Below, one piece after another: positions 25,002 to 33,404 of a stretch of 64,000 nucleotides of DNA; the stretch's first letter is position 1; each line of letters begins with the position of its first letter. A model generated the notes under the pieces. The model did not search any database. It was not told the origin of the DNA and saw only the letters and a program-made list of their open reading frames with translations. Location of the stretch: NCBI RefSeq assembly GCF_026711005.1, contig NZ_JAPPVJ010000002.1:558001-622000 (forward strand). Reading direction: 5' to 3'. Position numbers and translations under genes: made by a program. This stretch comes from Sphingobacterium sp. UT-1RO-CII-1. GTDB taxonomy: Bacteria > Bacteroidota > Bacteroidia > Sphingobacteriales > Sphingobacteriaceae.

Positions 25002-25265
25002 TTGATAATAAAACTTGTATACAATGCTCACCCTTTCTCTCTTGGCTCCGATATGTACTTCATTCTGCTCGATATTCTTAACGAGAGGTTTAGTTTTAGT
25101 AACCTACATGAAAAGGTCAAATTAATATTGAAAGGCAATAAAATTTCAAACATCAGTTACCTTGAATTATTATATATCATATTATGTTATTTAAGCATAG
25201 TATTTTATTTCACAGCATTTATTACAATGGTTACATTTCCCATTTCAATTAATTTTGTAGTATGA
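25002..25265 (+). CDS. small membrane protein of the ABC exporter operon
   Basis: The frame starts at TTG 25002 and encodes 87 residues; it is open back to 24963 without an ATG. Including that part, there is an N-terminal membrane helix (SCFIFFILIIKLVYNA), a soluble stretch NERFSFSNLHEKVKLILKG and a C-terminal helix (YIILCYLSIVFYFTAFITMV). The real start may be ATG 24941 followed by a frameshift. The stop overlaps the ATG of the ATPase gene (ATGA at 25262), which argues for an operon. Confidence 0.5.
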   Translation: MIIKLVYNAHPFSLGSDMYFILLDILNERFSFSNLHEKVKLILKGNKISNISYLELLYIILCYLSIVFYFTAFITMVTFPISINFVV

Positions 25266-26137
25266 TAAAAAGTAATCTTCCATTCATATTTAAATTAGAC
25301 TTAGTGTCGTATATAAGCAATCGTAACGAAATTTTAAAGGATATATCCCTTCAAGTAGGTCCAAATGAAAAGTGGTTTATATTAGGTAATAATGGGTCGG
25401 GAAAATCTACACTTTTAGACGTTCTATTAGATAATATAAAAGCCTCGGGAAACATTCAAAACAATATGCCAAAAAAGGATAAAATTGGTTTAATGCTAGA
25501 TGGCTATCCTTTTTCTAATATATTAAAGGTTAAAGAAATTATTAAACAATATCGATTACTATATTCAATTACAGAAGAAGTTGATCATTCCATTTATGAA
25601 ATATTAGAGTTAGATAGAATTAAGAATAAACAAATCGGAAAGTTATCAACTGGAGAAAAAAAGAGAGTTGGATTATTTACAGCCTTATTTCATTTTCCTG
25701 AGCTATTAATATTGGATGAGCCAATGAGTGGTATTGATCCGAATAGTCAATTTAAAATTCACAAGTTAATTTTTGATTTCCCTAGAACTGTTCTTATAGC
25801 TTCCCATGACTGGGAAGCAGCTAAGAAGTTTGCTGACAAAGTATTTTTTATTTATAAAGGAAAACAACTATTTGATAATGGCATTTCTGTAAACACTCTT
25901 TTATCAGAGCGATATATTCCGTTTAAAGAAAAACTAGTTATTCAGGAAGGAGAAATTGAGGATTTGTCTAAAGTTTATTCAAAGGTTGATTTATATCTTA
26001 AATATGATCAACAAATTATGTTATTTGGTTTTGACGAAGAGCTTATTTCTTGGTTAAATGAAAATGATATAATATTTACACGAACTCAGAAATCATTAAA
26101 CGATGTATATTATTATTTGATAAAAAATGAAAGTTAA
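25262..26137 (+). CDS. ABC transporter ATP-binding protein
   Basis: The 291 residues contain Walker A GNNGSGKST (about 42-50), a short Q-loop region, signature LSTGEKKRVGLF (about 132-143), Walker B LLILDEPMSGIDP (about 151-163) and switch His in IASHDWEAA. The signature has LSTGE in place of LSGGQ, which is common in ABC-2 export ATPases. About 80 C-terminal residues follow the nucleotide-binding domain. It overlaps both neighbours and forms an export complex with the next gene. Confidence 0.92.
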   Translation: MIKSNLPFIFKLDLVSYISNRNEILKDISLQVGPNEKWFILGNNGSGKSTLLDVLLDNIKASGNIQNNMPKKDKIGLMLDGYPFSNILKVKEIIKQYRLLYSITEEVDHSIYEILELDRIKNKQIGKLSTGEKKRVGLFTALFHFPELLILDEPMSGIDPNSQFKIHKLIFDFPRTVLIASHDWEAAKKFADKVFFIYKGKQLFDNGISVNTLLSERYIPFKEKLVIQEGEIEDLSKVYSKVDLYLKYDQQIMLFGFDEELISWLNENDIIFTRTQKSLNDVYYYLIKNES

Positions 26138-26846
26138 GGTGTTTTTATACAATATTTATTTAGATATTCTAAGTTTTTTCAGGTTAAAGGTAGCCGTGTT
26201 CTTTTCTATTCTTTTTCCATTACTATTATTTATTGTTTTTAGTGCTATTTGGACTTCTGATAACCCAAATTATATTGGTTTTATCTTACCTGGATTATTT
26301 GTGTTAATGGGAATGAGTGAAGGTCTATTTTCAATTGGCCCTGTTATTAAAGAATTCTATTCATCTGGTCGTATTAGATATATGAAATTTATGCCAGTTG
26401 ATATTTCTTATTTTTTTATTTCTTTTTTATTGGGACGTATGATGTTCTTTATTATTTCTATCCTATTGCTATTACTTTTATCTCATTTTATTTACGATTT
26501 TAATGTATGGCAGGAAATGCCAATATATTTAATTGGTAGCATAAGTAGTTTAGTCATATTTTCTTTATTAGGATTGTGCGTTTCTTTTTTAAGTAAAAAA
26601 GATAGTGGTAAAACGCTGACCAATATAGTTTATTTTATATTGATGTTTGTTGGGGACATTTTTTATAGCATGACAGGTGCTCATCCTATCTTAAAATTCA
26701 TAAAAAACCTATTGCCGACAACCCATTTACTGTCATATATGAGACATGAAAACTTTAGTACTACAATCTTATTAATATGGTTTATTAGCCTCGCTATTGT
26801 ATTCAGACTATTAATTCACAATCTAAAAATTCCAAGAACCATATGA
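26127..26846 (+). CDS. ABC-2 type permease
   Basis: The 239-residue protein has six hydrophobic segments (for example VAVFFSILFPLLLFIVFSAI, FILPGLFVLMGM, MMFFIISILLLLLLSHF) and a conserved GxxxS-type loop before PTTHLLSYM, as in ABC-2 permeases of the NodJ/DrrB type. It begins 11 bp inside the ATPase gene. The exported substrate cannot be read from sequence. Confidence 0.88.
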   Translation: MKVKVFLYNIYLDILSFFRLKVAVFFSILFPLLLFIVFSAIWTSDNPNYIGFILPGLFVLMGMSEGLFSIGPVIKEFYSSGRIRYMKFMPVDISYFFISFLLGRMMFFIISILLLLLLSHFIYDFNVWQEMPIYLIGSISSLVIFSLLGLCVSFLSKKDSGKTLTNIVYFILMFVGDIFYSMTGAHPILKFIKNLLPTTHLLSYMRHENFSTTILLIWFISLAIVFRLLIHNLKIPRTI

Positions 26847-27150
26847 GAATATTAATTATATAGCTGGAATATTAACTTTTACATCAGCTTACAATTCTGA
26901 AACAGGTATAGATGAAAAGAAATTTTTAAAAAACTCTAATGATACAGTATTCTTTTCACTGGAAGATGATATTAATAAGGCATTTGAAGTAAGCTTTGTT
27001 ACAAAAAACAATATAAAGCTTCTCACAATTCAAAATAAGTTGCTTAAAAACAATGACCCGTTAAGTAATTATTGGAGTTCATATATAGATTATTTATTAA
27101 GTCTATATTTCTTTTCACAAAACCAAAAAGATTATCTAGTTCTAGGATAA
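26843..27150 (+). pseudogene. frameshifted and truncated exported/TPR-like gene behind the ABC exporter
   Basis: ATG 26843 overlaps the permease stop but ends after six codons (MRILII). In another frame (26845 to TAA 27148-27150) about 100 codons stay open: IAGILTFTSAYNSETGIDEKK..., then NKLLKNNDPLSNYWSSYIDYLLSLYFF. Joining the two restores a signal-peptide-like start, so one frameshift has probably broken the gene. The NPLS.YW..Y..Y motif is like that of Bacteroidota TPR-type proteins that accompany such exporters. The reading ends inside the 25-bp repeat, so the 3' part seems lost. Confidence 0.6.
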
Positions 27151-27160
27151 CTATACACTA
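27136..27160. repeat. 25-bp direct repeat, copy 1
   Basis: This 25-bp stretch, containing TAGGATAACTATACACTA, recurs in the same orientation at 31001-31025 with one mismatch. It lies at the point where the broken exporter-partner gene ends. Confidence 0.8.
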
Positions 27161-27750
27161 ACTAAAGCTTATGAACAAACGGAACAAAAGGGTTCAGAGA
27201 AGCTGTCATAAAACGAAAAAGGCGGGATGTAATTCGTCCTGATACGAAAATATTTTTGTTCCACTTTTCTCAAAGAATCACAACACGTTAAAGAAGTGCA
27301 CACAGATAGACGTAAACAGCATCCATGTGAACAGTCCTTCCTAAAAAGACCTTGACCGGCGGCCCTTCTCCTATCTCTTTGCTACCATGATAAGGAACTG
27401 GATAAGGTCCCCCCCTTCTCATAAATATAATGAGAGCCTCTGGTACGGATATGGGCCCAGCCATTATTTCGCAAAAATCTGTGGAACGCACTTGATTTCA
27501 TATTGAAATAATTTAAGATGTAGCTTGGACAATCTGTCCCTTAAATTGCCAGGTACATCTTGAGATCCACAGCACCAAAGTAGTATATCTACCACTATAT
27601 TGCGAGTGAAATTTTCTATAGATACTTTATATGATTTTATGTTACAGGTATTTATCATTAAGTTAGCATAAAGCACAACAATTATACTTAAAATAAAGAA
27701 AGAACGCCAAATTGATGATAAGAGCGCAATTATAACTTAAGGATTGAAAT
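27161..27750. other. 590-bp gap with repeat scraps
   Basis: It holds a degenerate two-unit copy of the 21-bp repeat (27294-27330), a GC-richer patch near 27345-27465 that I cannot assign, and a long inverted pair AAGATGTA (27516-27523) / TACATCTT (27554-27561). No coding region is convincing. Confidence 0.5.
27294..27330. repeat. degenerate distant copy of the 21-bp repeat
   Basis: The sequence CACACAGATAGACGTAAAC followed by AGCATCCATGTGAAC matches two consecutive units of the array at 23698-24011 with few changes, showing that the repeat is dispersed and not confined to one locus. Confidence 0.65.
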
Positions 27751-28350
27751 ATGAAACCTTCTAAATGTTTGATATTCTGTCGTGATGCCAGACGGTCTAA
27801 GGCTCTCTTTGAAACCGAGGCAAAAGCAATGGCATTTATAAAATATAACAGATATGCCATCAAACGTAAAGCTGGGTTTGCCCCGGTGCGGGCTTACCAC
27901 TGCACCTCTTGTGATGGCTGGCATGTGACGAGTAGAAAAGCTGTATTTGATGTTCCAGATAAAGCAGAAGTAATGATTGCAGCTTACAATCGGGAACATA
28001 ATTTGGACTGGCAGAATAGACGTGATCGTTTGCGCGAACAAAAGCGAGAGCAGAGACGTGAACAGGAACTTGAACAAAAACTAATACAAGAACGGGAACA
28101 AGAAGCTGCCAACCTGCTGAAAGCACGCATTAAAAGGAATGGTCCTTTGATGGCTCTTTATAAACAAATAGAAGAGATACATAAACTTATCAAAAATAGG
28201 ACTGATAAAACGCGTACGTATAAAGCCTTCACGAAGGCTTACCAAAAATTGGGAATAATAATGGATAGCCAAAGCCCGACTACAGATATCCAGATTATAA
28301 AAGATAAACTAGACTCGATTTATGCGGACTATCAGAGCAAAGAAAAATAA
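27751..28350 (+). CDS. Cys-pair (zinc-ribbon-like) protein with charged coiled coil
   Basis: The 199 residues start KPSKCLIFCRDARRSKALFETEAKAMAFI and continue to YHCTSCDGWHVTS (about 49-61). The CxxxC and CxxC-GWH pattern looks like a small zinc-binding domain of the kind found in phage and plasmid proteins. Residues about 85-130 are a highly charged coil (RRDRLREQKREQRREQELEQ). I do not recognise a function. It stands alone between repeat-rich gaps. Confidence 0.6.
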   Translation: MKPSKCLIFCRDARRSKALFETEAKAMAFIKYNRYAIKRKAGFAPVRAYHCTSCDGWHVTSRKAVFDVPDKAEVMIAAYNREHNLDWQNRRDRLREQKREQRREQELEQKLIQEREQEAANLLKARIKRNGPLMALYKQIEEIHKLIKNRTDKTRTYKAFTKAYQKLGIIMDSQSPTTDIQIIKDKLDSIYADYQSKEK

Positions 28351-28407
28351 TTTCATGCTTTATCTAGACTTCCTGCAACCTCCCCTAAGATAACACTAAA
28401 GCCTTGT

Positions 28408-28480
28408 GGTGAAGCCCTCCTTCTTCTATCTTCTTAAGCTGCCGCAGGCGGGGCTTTTTCAGTCCTGATGAGGTGATTGC
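28408..28480. repeat. dispersed ~72-bp repeat, copy 1
   Basis: It shares GGTGAAGCCC, TTCTTCTATCTTCTTAAG, CGGGGC-TTTTT and CCTGATGAGGT-ATTGC in the same order with 33405-33474. AAGCCC and GGGCTT can pair and are followed by a T-run, so each copy may also be a terminator. Confidence 0.8.
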
Positions 28481-28511
28481 AGCTGACGCTGGTTGATGCC
28501 TGTAATCTTCT

Positions 28512-28624
28512 CTAAAGCGGCATTGGTGAAGGTGGTTTTATAATAGTTGAGAAAGCTTGCTGTGTATCTCGCTTATGTTTTAAACTTGTTTGGTGTGACA
28601 TAAGCTCCTGCTCTGACAATTCAC
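28512..28624 (-). pseudogene. short fragment of an Rpn-family nuclease gene
   Basis: The minus frame ending at TAG 28512-28514 reads ELSEQELMSHQTSLKHKRDT and then QQAFSTII. The intact Rpn-type gene at 34390-35403 has LKEEDLMSYEASLKQRRDAE at the equivalent place, so this is a scrap of another gene copy. It abuts the partial copy at 28637-28879. Confidence 0.65.
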
Positions 28625-28636
28625 CATAAACCTTAA

Positions 28637-28879
28637 CTAAACACCTTTTAAAGCATTTTCTAACTCGGCCTTGGTTAAAGAAAGTTTACTACAGATATCA
28701 GCAACACTAAATCCTAGTTCTTGCAATATCTCGATTTTACCTTTAAGAATGCCAGAAGCCATTCCTTTCTCAAGTCCGGTAGCCATACCTTTCTCAAGGC
28801 CAGTAGCCATGCCGGCTTGTATTCCCTTATCGAGCCCCTCTTTTTTTGCCTTATCCAGTAAATATTCACGAGTTCCCAT
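28637..28879 (-). pseudogene. C-terminal partial copy of the adjacent Rpn gene
   Basis: The 80 codons (MGTREYLLDKAKKEGLDKGIQ... to LENALKGV) are almost identical to the last 100 codons of the gene at 28987-30006, with fewer GMATGLEK units in the linker. The copies share flanking TTCACCATAAACC on the left. The nuclease core is absent, so this is a duplicated tail and not a functional gene, although it keeps an ATG. Confidence 0.85.
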
Positions 28880-28986
28880 GATAATACTCCTTCCTAAATT
28901 TTGATGATAGTGTTTATATTATATGGCCATCAAGAGCCCTTCGGGGTTAATTTCTATTTCTTGTTCAAGTTCACCATAAACCTTTA

Positions 28987-30006
28987 CTAAACACCTTTTA
29001 AAGCGTTTTCTAACTCGGCCTTGGTTAAAGAAAGCTTACTACAGATATCAGCAACACTAAATCCTAGTTCTTGCAACATCTCGATTTTTCCTTTAAGAAT
29101 GCCAGAAGCCATACCTTTCTCAAGGCCAGTAGCCATTCCGGTGGCTATTCCTTTCTCAAGTCCGGTAGCCATACCTTTCTCAAGTCCGGTAGCCATTCCA
29201 GTAGCCATTCCGGCTTGTATTCCCTTATCGAGCCCCTCTTTTTTTGCCTTATCTAGTAAATATTCACGAGTTCCCATGATAATACTCCTTCCTAACTTAA
29301 TTTCTATTTCTTGTTCAAAGATACTCAATACCTGTTGGTTATCAAAACTCACATAATAAGTAAGAAAGTCATATAGCCCTTGACGGGTAGCCTTACTCAT
29401 CTTACGTTTCATCATTTCGTCGTACAGGTCGTGCTTGATGGTTTTCAGTTGTTCGTCATCAGCAGCAGTGTGTCGAATATCTAGCAACGCTGTAAGCACC
29501 ACAACAGCAAAAGGATTGTCGTTAGCACGTAATGCGGCTTCATCCTGGTCCAAGATTTTATAGCTTTTAAAATTATACTGAATTTTGGTATCCATAAATT
29601 CGCTCACATACACAGACGGACGGTAGCTTTTATTCCGATCGTTGAGGATAGCAATAGCTGTAACCGGAACTTGGTAGCGTTCGAAGATCTTGTAATAATA
29701 ACGAAACATACGCTCGGCAAGATCACCTTTGCCCTTACTACTCTGAACCTCAATATGGCATAGGATAAACTTCTCGCTACCATCTTTTAAGAATACCTTG
29801 ACAAGCTTATCAACGTAACGCACACCCTTGCCCCCATTCTCTGGCGGAAAAAGGCTCTCGAACTCTTTGTCCAAGTAATCAAAAGGTTTGTCCAAATCGA
29901 ATACCTCTGCAGCATCAGGAAACATGAACTGCAAAAAATGAGAAAAAGTTTGTTCGAGGATAGATTTCCACAAAAGGTCATCTACACGTCTAGCTTTTCT
30001 AGCCAT
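28987..30006 (-). CDS. Rpn-family recombination-promoting nuclease / PD-(D/E)XK transposase-like protein
   Basis: The 339-residue protein has FMFPDAAEVFDLDKPFDYLDKEF, then VRYVDKLVKVFLKDGSEKFILCHIEVQ at about 63-90, where the Asp and the IEVQ strand form the PD-(D/E)XK-type site, and MFRYYYKIFERY...VTAIAILND, typical of Rpn proteins. A linker of 4- and 8-residue GMATGLEKG repeats (about 255-305) precedes a C-terminal helix-turn-helix-like tail (MLQELGFSVADICSKLSLTKAELENAL). The linker repeat number differs from that in the partial copy downstream. Confidence 0.88.
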   Translation of the reverse strand: MARKARRVDDLLWKSILEQTFSHFLQFMFPDAAEVFDLDKPFDYLDKEFESLFPPENGGKGVRYVDKLVKVFLKDGSEKFILCHIEVQSSKGKGDLAERMFRYYYKIFERYQVPVTAIAILNDRNKSYRPSVYVSEFMDTKIQYNFKSYKILDQDEAALRANDNPFAVVVLTALLDIRHTAADDEQLKTIKHDLYDEMMKRKMSKATRQGLYDFLTYYVSFDNQQVLSIFEQEIEIKLGRSIIMGTREYLLDKAKKEGLDKGIQAGMATGMATGLEKGMATGLEKGIATGMATGLEKGMASGILKGKIEMLQELGFSVADICSKLSLTKAELENALKGV

Positions 30007-30468
30007 AACTGTTTATCAAATGGTTAACAACACAAACATAACAATTAAAAACGACTAGAACTAATATTATTAGCAATAAGGATGTGTCATGATATAGCAG
30101 CGAAGAGCTGATTTTTTAAAAGCATTGTTAATTTAGCAAAAGACTAGAACAAGGAGAGCAAACAAACATCGTGTATTTTGACATTACTAATTCTTTACTA
30201 GTTTATAAATTTCGGAGTCGAAATAAACCACACAGTAATATTGTTCTTGAAAAAGGGAAACTATTATTGAAATTCTTTAGTTTTGAATATTTCGACTTAG
30301 GGAGAGATTAATTAGCAATTATATATATTATGCATGCGTATTTAACCTTCAAATTTCAAATATTATTTAAAAGATAATCGAACAACATTTTAACAACATG
30401 GGAATTGTACGAATTCTATCAAAAATCTCAAAACAAACCTCAAAAAACCCCACAATAAGAATGTAAAT
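30007..30468. other. gap between divergent genes
   Basis: AGTCGAAATA (30216-30225) and TATTTCGACT (30288-30297) are perfect inverted copies 62 bp apart. They could be operator arms or recombination sites. No coding region is seen. Confidence 0.5.
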
Positions 30469-30900
30469 ATGCAACTATTTATCTATAAAATATATTACAC
30501 TTTATTTTTATATTATTCAAAACACAAAGGAGAAACACCATGGTTTAAAGCACAGATAATATTAACAATTTGTTTTGGGTCTTTAAGCGCTGGGATTTTG
30601 GGAACATTCTGTCTACTATCTCCACTAAAAGCTTTATTCCATATTCAAAATACATCTGTACACTTAAATAAATATATTTTCGTCTTTTTTTTGATATTTT
30701 CAATATGGAAGGGACTTTCATATCTTCTCTATAAAAAAATGCAAATATCGAAAGTAGATGGTAAAAGCCCACTATTTGATTTTACTCCAACAAAAAAAGA
30801 CAACATATCAACTTGGATGTATGTTCTAATTCTACTTTTATCTTCAATAATTATAACAGGAATTGAAGCAGCTATTTTGGCGATTTATGACAAGACCTAA
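30469..30900 (+). CDS. small membrane protein with SKVDGKSP motif, paralogue A
   Basis: The 143 residues have three to four hydrophobic segments (LTICFGSLSAGILGTFCLL, YIFVFFLIFSIWKGLSYLL, WMYVLILLLSSIIITGIEAAI) and a cytoplasmic loop KKMQISKVDGKSPLFDFTPTKKD. The same loop, KKMEISKVDGKSPYYEFQPTKRD, is present in the convergent gene at 31041-31451. The family is unknown to me. Confidence 0.7.
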   Translation: MQLFIYKIYYTLFLYYSKHKGETPWFKAQIILTICFGSLSAGILGTFCLLSPLKALFHIQNTSVHLNKYIFVFFLIFSIWKGLSYLLYKKMQISKVDGKSPLFDFTPTKKDNISTWMYVLILLLSSIIITGIEAAILAIYDKT

Positions 30901-30958
30901 AAATAAAAAATGTTAAAAAAACACCTATCTAAAACATGGTGTCAAGTTGGTTAATAAG

Positions 30959-30990
30959 AAGCTCTTATTGTATTGGACAAATAAGAGTTT
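30959..30990. terminator. hairpin between convergent paralogues
   Basis: CTCTTATT (30962-30969) pairs perfectly with AATAAGAG (30980-30987), flanked by AA and TTT, which suits a bidirectional terminator for the two convergent membrane-protein genes. Confidence 0.65.
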
Positions 30991-31000
30991 CTACATATGT

Positions 31001-31025
31001 CTAGTCCTAGGATAACTATACACTA
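31001..31025. repeat. 25-bp direct repeat, copy 2
   Basis: It matches 27136-27160 at 24 of 25 positions in the same orientation and contains the palindrome CCTAGG. The two copies bracket 3.8 kb that carries the zinc-ribbon-like gene, the Rpn genes and membrane paralogue A. Confidence 0.8.
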
Positions 31026-31040
31026 TATCATTTATCAAGC

Positions 31041-31451
31041 TTACTCTAAAACAACCTGGATCCCTTTGACTATAAATAGAGTAGCAACAATTATAGCCGT
31101 GACAAAATACACTTTGAGCTTGTCCCTTTTCGTTGGTTGAAATTCGTAATATGGAGATTTTCCATCAACCTTAGATATTTCCATTTTTTTAAATAAAATG
31201 AAATGAATCACTTTTCCAATTAAATAGAGAAATGTACAAGCAAAAATTAATGAATTAAGCTTTGGATATACGGTAAGTTCACCCACGAACTTTGATATCA
31301 GATTTAGTAGACCGACAGCACCTAATAAAGATAAGACGAGCAGGTAAATACACACTACAATAGCACAAAATGCCCCGAGCCATGGTACATCATTCTTAAA
31401 CCTTGAATAATGTAAAAAGAAAACATAAAAAAACTTATATAAGGTTATCAT
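31041..31451 (-). CDS. small membrane protein with SKVDGKSP motif, paralogue B
   Basis: The 136-residue product has hydrophobic segments IVVCIYLLVLSLLGAVGLL, LIFACTFLYLIGKVIHFIL and VYFVTAIIVATLFIV, and the same SKVDGKSP loop as paralogue A. Overall identity looks moderate, so the pair arose by an older duplication plus inversion. No signal for function is visible. Confidence 0.7.
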   Translation of the reverse strand: MITLYKFFYVFFLHYSRFKNDVPWLGAFCAIVVCIYLLVLSLLGAVGLLNLISKFVGELTVYPKLNSLIFACTFLYLIGKVIHFILFKKMEISKVDGKSPYYEFQPTKRDKLKVYFVTAIIVATLFIVKGIQVVLE

Positions 31452-31590
31452 ATTAGATTGTATAATGTAAAAAAATAACCCCCTACTCCTGAACTACACA
31501 GTAGCATTAATAAAATCTCTTCATAGAACACAAGCACCGTGACGAAAGCCCCATGTCTTATCAGGCTAAAATAAACCGCACCCTAGAAGG

Positions 31591-32092
31591 TTAAATACGG
31601 ACGCCTACTTCCCTAAACATGGCTATACTATCCATAAAACAAACATCTACGGCATTACAGGCTTCGGGTATCTTGATTTTTTTTTCGCCCCTCGGGCCTG
31701 CTCTCTTCGTGCGTAATAAGCTTGCGTTTATCACGATCAGCAAGCGCAAAGGCTACAAGCCAGGCATCGGCTTCGTCTGCATGCAGAAACTCACTTAAAG
31801 CAGCAGGTTTATAATGAGCAGACCTCGATGTTGCCCATTTAACTATTTCTGCATACTGCGGTATTACCTCTTGGGTGGAGACGAAAAAACTTTTAGGCAA
31901 ATGCACCTCTACCCACTGCGTCAGTGCATCATTATTGTGCTTGAGCTCATTGTAGACTTTATCTATGCTTACTAAAATGCCTTCCTTACATAATCTATGT
32001 ATAGTATCCCAAAAGCTGGGAAACACATCGAATGGATAATACTGACGATGTGCTTGTACGAAGAAATTGGTATCTAGGATATAACAGGTCAT
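31591..32092 (-). pseudogene. PIN-domain (DUF4411-like) toxin gene with frameshift in a run of nine A
   Basis: The frame from 32092 reads YILDTNFFVQAHRQYYPFD (Asp7 of the PIN site), KVYNELKHNNDALTQW and FLHADEADAWLVAFALA, all typical of DUF4411 PIN proteins. It stops at 31655 after RPEGRKKNQDTRSL. Shifting frame at the A9 run (complement of 31677-31685) continues KIPEACNAVDVCFMDSIAMF and then REVGVRI to a TAA at 31591-31593, which is how the family normally ends. It is either a frameshift mutation, a phase-variable tract or a read error. The gene is 6 bp behind the ImmA-type gene. Confidence 0.75.
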
Positions 32093-32098
32093 ATTTGG

Positions 32099-33241
32099 TT
32101 ATTTTATGACAACATTTTGTATAAATTTTGTATAAACATCTCCGTAAAGACCAGTAAGCTTGAATGCATCCTGATAAGTAATAGCGCCACTTTTGACTGC
32201 GCTATCCACATAACTGGCAAATATTGGGCTGACACGTCTTTTATTTGTTCTATAAAAATCTCCTCCCCCACTACTTTGCTCCTTTTTGGTTCGCACGGTT
32301 TCCATATACTGATCATAGAACGCAAAGAATTGAGCTTTACTGATCATACCTAAATCCATGGCTCGTCGAGCAATGACTACAGGACTTACTTTGAACCGAG
32401 TAGAGAGCAAACGAATATCTTCCATACCTGTCCAAACGTTTCTTAAGATGCTGGCAGGAACTAAAAACTCTGCTGCCACACGATCACATAAAGACTCTAT
32501 AGGGTCGTCGGCAGGTAGTAGCTGATCTTGATTGAAGCCTGCGCTTTGGCCTAACCAGACATGAGCCAACTCATGCACTAACGTGAATAACTGGGCAGCT
32601 TTGGCATCGCTATTATTGAGAAAGAGGAATGGTACGTAAGCATCGACAAGTACAAAACCTCTACATTCGTTGACAGAAATGCTGCGATGCGTATTATTGC
32701 CTACTACCCCATTTTGCACAACTATAATTCCGATACGCTCGATGGCGTCTATGAGTAAGCTTAATGTATCTTCCCAAGTTTGACAGGCTAACGTCCAGCC
32801 AGCTCTGAGATTTAGAGTTTTGCGAAGATCCTGAACAAACCGATCTACTGGGGTATGAATATCAAATCGACCTACATAGTCTAATTGCTCTACCTCCAAT
32901 TGTTGGAGATATTCGCGTAGCCAATCTTGACGTCGGCTTAAATCTAAGATGGTGTCATAAACATTAGGACTTACCTGATAACTAGGCGCTAGATGCCCGG
33001 TTCGGAAAAATGGGAAACCGATGGTCTCATTTGGCGGTTCGTCGAGAAAAAGGTAACCAAAAGGTACGTGCACTTTTTTAGAAAAGTCTTCCAATTGCTT
33101 AACAGTTGGTTGTCTTTCGCCATGCAACCACCTATCGACTTTTAAGTTAGGATATTTGCGGGAAAAAGCCGTAACATCATATCCAGCACGAGCTAATGCC
33201 CATGTGATAATATTTTCATTGACTGGAACAGTTACTGCCAT
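32099..33241 (-). CDS. XRE/ImmA-IrrE family protein, likely antitoxin partner of the PIN protein
   Basis: The N-terminus has an HTH (ITWALARAGYDVTAFSRKYP, then VDRWLHGERQPTVKQLEDFSKKVHVPFGYLFLDEPP, about 10-70). The peptidase site is LVHELAHVWL with His223 and His227, and the third ligand lies in ESLCDRVAAEFLVP (about 248-261). HTH-COG2856 proteins next to DUF4411 PIN genes are a recognised toxin-antitoxin arrangement. A TACCTTTG -7-like box lies just before the ATG (33253-33246), which would give a nearly leaderless mRNA, but no -33 box fits. Confidence 0.88.
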   Translation of the reverse strand: MAVTVPVNENIITWALARAGYDVTAFSRKYPNLKVDRWLHGERQPTVKQLEDFSKKVHVPFGYLFLDEPPNETIGFPFFRTGHLAPSYQVSPNVYDTILDLSRRQDWLREYLQQLEVEQLDYVGRFDIHTPVDRFVQDLRKTLNLRAGWTLACQTWEDTLSLLIDAIERIGIIVVQNGVVGNNTHRSISVNECRGFVLVDAYVPFLFLNNSDAKAAQLFTLVHELAHVWLGQSAGFNQDQLLPADDPIESLCDRVAAEFLVPASILRNVWTGMEDIRLLSTRFKVSPVVIARRAMDLGMISKAQFFAFYDQYMETVRTKKEQSSGGGDFYRTNKRRVSPIFASYVDSAVKSGAITYQDAFKLTGLYGDVYTKFIQNVVIK

Positions 33242-33404
33242 AATGCAAAGGTACTTACTTTTGGTCTTATTTTCCGATGTAATCTCCCTAACGTTTTTCG
33301 AAAAACCACTTACAAAAGGTTCTTACTTAGATTACTAATCATTGTAAGATACGACTTTTTATTATCTTACACCAACTCGACAGCCTGTAGCTCTGCTGCC
33401 AGAC

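Noticed and set aside
27288..27491. Minus-strand 67-codon frame in a GC-richer patch
   Set aside because: No domain, it covers a repeat scrap, and the composition does not resemble the neighbours.
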